Assembly: GCF_003625475.1 (NCBI RefSeq)
Contig: NZ_RAIQ01000001.1
Coordinates: 124,001 to 188,000, forward strand
From: Butyrivibrio sp. X503
GTDB lineage: Bacteria > Bacillota > Clostridia > Lachnospirales > Lachnospiraceae
DNA length: 64,000 nucleotides
Direction: 5' to 3'
The position numbers were made by a program, and so were the translations under genes. Shown in pieces: positions 61,240-64,000 of this stretch (the stretch's first letter is position 1; each line of letters opens with the position of its first letter). Below the pieces are notes generated by a model that saw only the letters and a list, made by a program, of their open reading frames with translations, did no database searches and was not told the DNA's origin.

Positions 61240-63500
61240 TCTCCATCTACTCTGTAGCTTGTAGTCCATTCAGGCTGAGTGGGGTTGTCCGAATTTTCAA
61301 CCCAGTTCCAATTATCATCCATATGTCCGCCTCTAAGCCTGTCTCTCCACTCATCATCAGCAAGTCTCTCACCGGACTGTTCAAACTGATAAAATGAATA
61401 AACACTTCCGCTTCCAACGTGCAATTCTCCGTCAATCGGGAATACAACATACACATCATCGGCAAAACCGGTTCCCACTTCCAAAAAGCTTCCGTTTGGA
61501 TCGGTCGCGATATCCGCGATAACAGGGCAAGGTGCCTGATTACTTTCCGAAACAGAACCTGTACCGTCATCAACCGCTTCTTTCCAGAAGTGCTCAAGAT
61601 ATCCGCCGTAGCTTCGAATAAACTCATATTCATCATCGGAAAGCTTCTCATTCTTAAGCTCTTTTTCAGAAATAGTCAAAAGAGTTCCTGCGATCTCGGA
61701 AAGCTTATCAAGATCCTCTTTTGCACCTTCATCAAGCATTCCGTACTTATCAAGTCCCTCCTTGGTTTTCTCGGAAAGGAACTTAAATCTGCTGTAAACA
61801 ACAGGCTGAGTATCTACGAAACCTCTGTCATCAAGGACTTCCTGGTCTCCGTCTCCCATCTCTGCCATAACGGCCTTGGCATAGAGGATCGTATCGTGCT
61901 TGAGCTCTGCATAAGATCCTGCATAGGTCTCAAGATTTTTCTTGGTCCACTCCGAATTCTGCATATATGAAGGATAGCCTTCACCCTTCTCTTCAAGAAG
62001 AGGTCTGAGTGTATTGAGCCATCCGGAATACAAACTTGCATTCCAGATAGCAGGATTGTCATTGTTAAATGTCTGCTTTAAGGCTTCCACATTCTCAGTG
62101 TAGTTCTTGTAATCGGTATCGCCCTGACTTTCAAGAATCTCCATAGCCTTGTCTGAACCAAGCACAGCGGCAGTATCAAGCGTATCGGGAAGCATTCTTG
62201 TTTCTCCCGCACTGTTCTCTTCAACATTCCTGTAGATCAGTCTCTGCATGATGGCTGCATCGATCGTAAATCTCTGTCCCATGAATCTGTATGAAGGAAT
62301 CACATTCTCTTCACCGTCTTCAACCGGAACCGAATTGATCGAAGGTGTATTGAGCTCTTTTACCGCGCTCATAACCTTGGCAAAGGCATCTTTATTGTCC
62401 GCAATGGCAGATACATCTGCACTTCCGTAACTGCTTTCCACTATTTGAGAAAGCTCATTATATCCGGGATCATCAGATCTTCCCGCAAAGAATGAAGTAA
62501 TACTGTAGATGCCTTCCCATGTATCCTTGGCATCATTTATCGCAACGCTCTGAAGGATGGCACTGCGCACCATGTCCTCGTTATCAAAAGCATAAGCGAC
62601 TCTTCCGTACCACATCATTGCTCTGAAATATTTCTCAAGCTCGGGATCACCGTCATAATATCCTCTCGGCTTGTACTGAGAATAATCCTCATTAAGTTCG
62701 GTTATCGCACATGTTTCTATTCCGGAAGCATTATTGATCTTATCAAGCTCGCCATTTACAACACTGTCAAAAGAGCTGTCGCTTATAGGAGCTGCTACGC
62801 TGTCGTCAAGGAGCTTACTTCCTATATAGAAAAACTCAACGTTTCTAAGAGCCGCCGCTTCAAACTCCGTACCCTTAAGGTCTCCGTACTGCTTTGCTGA
62901 ACTCTCCAACATCTGCGAGCTGAGCTTTTTAAGCTCACCTGCAAGGTGATTTTTCTCAGTTTGCTTCATGAGATATGCAAAGTACAGATGATAGGTATGC
63001 ATCAATGAATCAACCGTAATAAAATTGGGAATCTGACTGTAACGATTAGCCTCGTAAATTTCAAAAAACTCGTTGCTGCCATCCTTGACTACAAGGAAAT
63101 TGTGATCCACAAGCGCCTTTCTGTTAGCAGTTACATCATTATAATCACTCTGACGCTCAGGATTGAATAAATAATCCTGATTAGCGTTTAAAACTATATT
63201 TGAAAAATCTTCCTTCACGCTGTAGCTTGGAATAGACGGTACAAGATTCTCGTCGTAGTACTTCTCTTCAGAGTCACCAAGAAGCGTAGGTCCTGCGTTA
63301 ACATTGACGTTCACCGCTATGCTCTGCTCACCTTCATTTGAGCCCTGCTCTGCGTTAGTTGACGCATCGTTAGACACGGCGCTGTTTCCATTGATATCAT
63401 CTACCGAGATACCGTTTGATTCGCCGATATCCTTGGCAAATGAACAGCCTGACGCCATTATCGTCAAAGCCAAAATACATGATACTATTTTCTTTTTCAT
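61236..63500 (-). CDS. DUF3160 family lipoprotein
   Basis: The 754-residue protein has a lipoprotein signal (MKKKIVSCILALTIMASGC), an Asn/Glu-rich linker and a large DUF3160 domain (about 75-750: VPSIPSYSVKEDF, NRYSQIPNFITVDSLMHTYH, YLEHFWKEAV). The family is widespread and mostly extracellular in bacteria and archaea, with no established function. It overlaps the CapA-like gene by four bases, so the two surface proteins are translationally coupled and may work together at the envelope. Confidence 0.88.
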   Translation of the reverse strand: MKKKIVSCILALTIMASGCSFAKDIGESNGISVDDINGNSAVSNDASTNAEQGSNEGEQSIAVNVNVNAGPTLLGDSEEKYYDENLVPSIPSYSVKEDFSNIVLNANQDYLFNPERQSDYNDVTANRKALVDHNFLVVKDGSNEFFEIYEANRYSQIPNFITVDSLMHTYHLYFAYLMKQTEKNHLAGELKKLSSQMLESSAKQYGDLKGTEFEAAALRNVEFFYIGSKLLDDSVAAPISDSSFDSVVNGELDKINNASGIETCAITELNEDYSQYKPRGYYDGDPELEKYFRAMMWYGRVAYAFDNEDMVRSAILQSVAINDAKDTWEGIYSITSFFAGRSDDPGYNELSQIVESSYGSADVSAIADNKDAFAKVMSAVKELNTPSINSVPVEDGEENVIPSYRFMGQRFTIDAAIMQRLIYRNVEENSAGETRMLPDTLDTAAVLGSDKAMEILESQGDTDYKNYTENVEALKQTFNNDNPAIWNASLYSGWLNTLRPLLEEKGEGYPSYMQNSEWTKKNLETYAGSYAELKHDTILYAKAVMAEMGDGDQEVLDDRGFVDTQPVVYSRFKFLSEKTKEGLDKYGMLDEGAKEDLDKLSEIAGTLLTISEKELKNEKLSDDEYEFIRSYGGYLEHFWKEAVDDGTGSVSESNQAPCPVIADIATDPNGSFLEVGTGFADDVYVVFPIDGELHVGSGSVYSFYQFEQSGERLADDEWRDRLRGGHMDDNWNWVENSDNPTQPEWTTSYRVDGE

Positions 63501-63554
63501 TTTATTCTCCTTTTATAAACACCTTTAGTAATAATATACGTAATTTAGGTCTTT

Positions 63555-64000
63555 TCAGCTTAGGTTCTTAACCACACCTACAGACACATAATTATCCAAT
63601 ATTGCGCCAAAATCTGTCAAGTCCTCGTGCTCGGGCGAATACAGCCCATCGACCATCAGGCTGACGCCTCCGTTGGCAAATTCCTCAACAGCCTTGTATC
63701 TGTCTACATAGAACGCCTTTCTGGATACCAGTCTGTCTCTTAATATGCCCTTACATTCAGAAAGAAGGCACTGCGGAAAATTGACATTCCATATCTGCCC
63801 CGGAACATAGGGCTTATCAAAAAGCTCTTTTAATATCTCTTTAAGGTACTTATCCGTAACCTCGTGGCAGCCGTTTATTCCTTCCGAAAGCGCTATGGAA
63901 AGATATCCCTGAAATTCGCCCTCGAAGGCTGCTCCTGCCGTTGCGGAGTACTGAATGTCTGATGCTACATTGTAGCCAAAGTTGATACCGGCTAGCACAA
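63555..64000 (-). CDS. surE: 5'/3'-nucleotidase SurE (partial, N-terminus outside window)
   Basis: The last 148 codons are present; the start lies beyond the right edge. The SurE signature AGINFGYNVASDIQYSATAGAA is at the left of the fragment, followed by the characteristic NVNFP segment in PGQIWNVNFPQ. SurE removes phosphate from nucleoside monophosphates in stationary phase. It ends 54 bases before the DUF3160 start, on the same strand, so the three genes may be cotranscribed. Confidence 0.9.
   Translation of the reverse strand, partial: VLAGINFGYNVASDIQYSATAGAAFEGEFQGYLSIALSEGINGCHEVTDKYLKEILKELFDKPYVPGQIWNVNFPQCLLSECKGILRDRLVSRKAFYVDRYKAVEEFANGGVSLMVDGLYSPEHEDLTDFGAILDNYVSVGVVKNLS

Overview
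The window looks like chromosome of a motile, saccharolytic Clostridia bacterium of the Lachnospiraceae type (Butyrivibrio/Pseudobutyrivibrio-like). This is inferred from moderate GC, strong AGGAGG ribosome binding sites, a PPi-type phosphofructokinase, a cellobiose phosphorylase, YesMN/LplBC sugar uptake, DUF4364, DUF5722 and DUF3160 proteins, and a sigma-28-type promoter before a chemoreceptor. Most genes are on the minus strand. No IS element, prophage or CRISPR array was seen.

Layout. 1-2.4 kb: an MMPL/RND pump (cut by the window edge) divergent from a TetR regulator, with twin operators and a separate 26-bp perfect palindrome. 2.4-9.1 kb: nagBA, a MetE-like methyltransferase, and glycogen phosphorylase below a LacI regulator with twin operators. 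9.1-12.5 kb: a structured repeat, then an ABC exporter and a MATE pump. 12.9-14.7 kb: a very large Ala/Pro/Glu-rich protein with a repeated short motif. 15.0-20.6 kb: an AgrC/LytTR-type two-component system downstream of a LanM-dehydratase-like protein, a small membrane protein and an unannotated 27-residue peptide; two more small membrane-protein genes follow upstream. Three near-identical LytTR-type promoter elements lie before these units. 20.7-29.8 kb: PPi-phosphofructokinase, a secreted CAP protein, a Bce-like RR/HK/ABC module and glmS. 29.9-31.3 kb: a secreted SH3/SGNH protein, tRNA-Thr(GGT) and two more copies of the structured repeat. 31.4-41.8 kb: a lipoprotein-dependent sugar ABC transporter, its YesMN-type regulators, a GNAT enzyme, phosphohexomutase and a GH94 phosphorylase. 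41.9-50.1 kb: DUF4364, malic enzyme, DUF5722, rarA, a ComEC-type metallo-hydrolase, a radical SAM protein and MATE. 50.2-53.6 kb: a sugar-phosphate transferase, then a tight operon of ECF sigma factor, 2-TM protein, 7-TM protein, PrsW-type protease and a second 2-TM paralogue. 54.2-59.7 kb: a zinc-ribbon membrane protein, a ribosomal-protection GTPase fused to a NYN nuclease domain, and the chemoreceptor. 59.7-64 kb: CapA-like, DUF3160 and SurE (cut by the window edge).

How the genes fit. GH94 phosphorolysis gives glucose-1-phosphate, the adjacent mutase makes glucose-6-phosphate, and PPi-PFK carries it into glycolysis; glycogen phosphorylase feeds the same pool, and glmS/nagBA balance amino-sugar synthesis and breakdown. 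The least familiar parts are the LytTR/LanM-like peptide locus, the repeated RNA-like element (about 170 nt), the GTPase-NYN fusion, and the sigma/PrsW operon.
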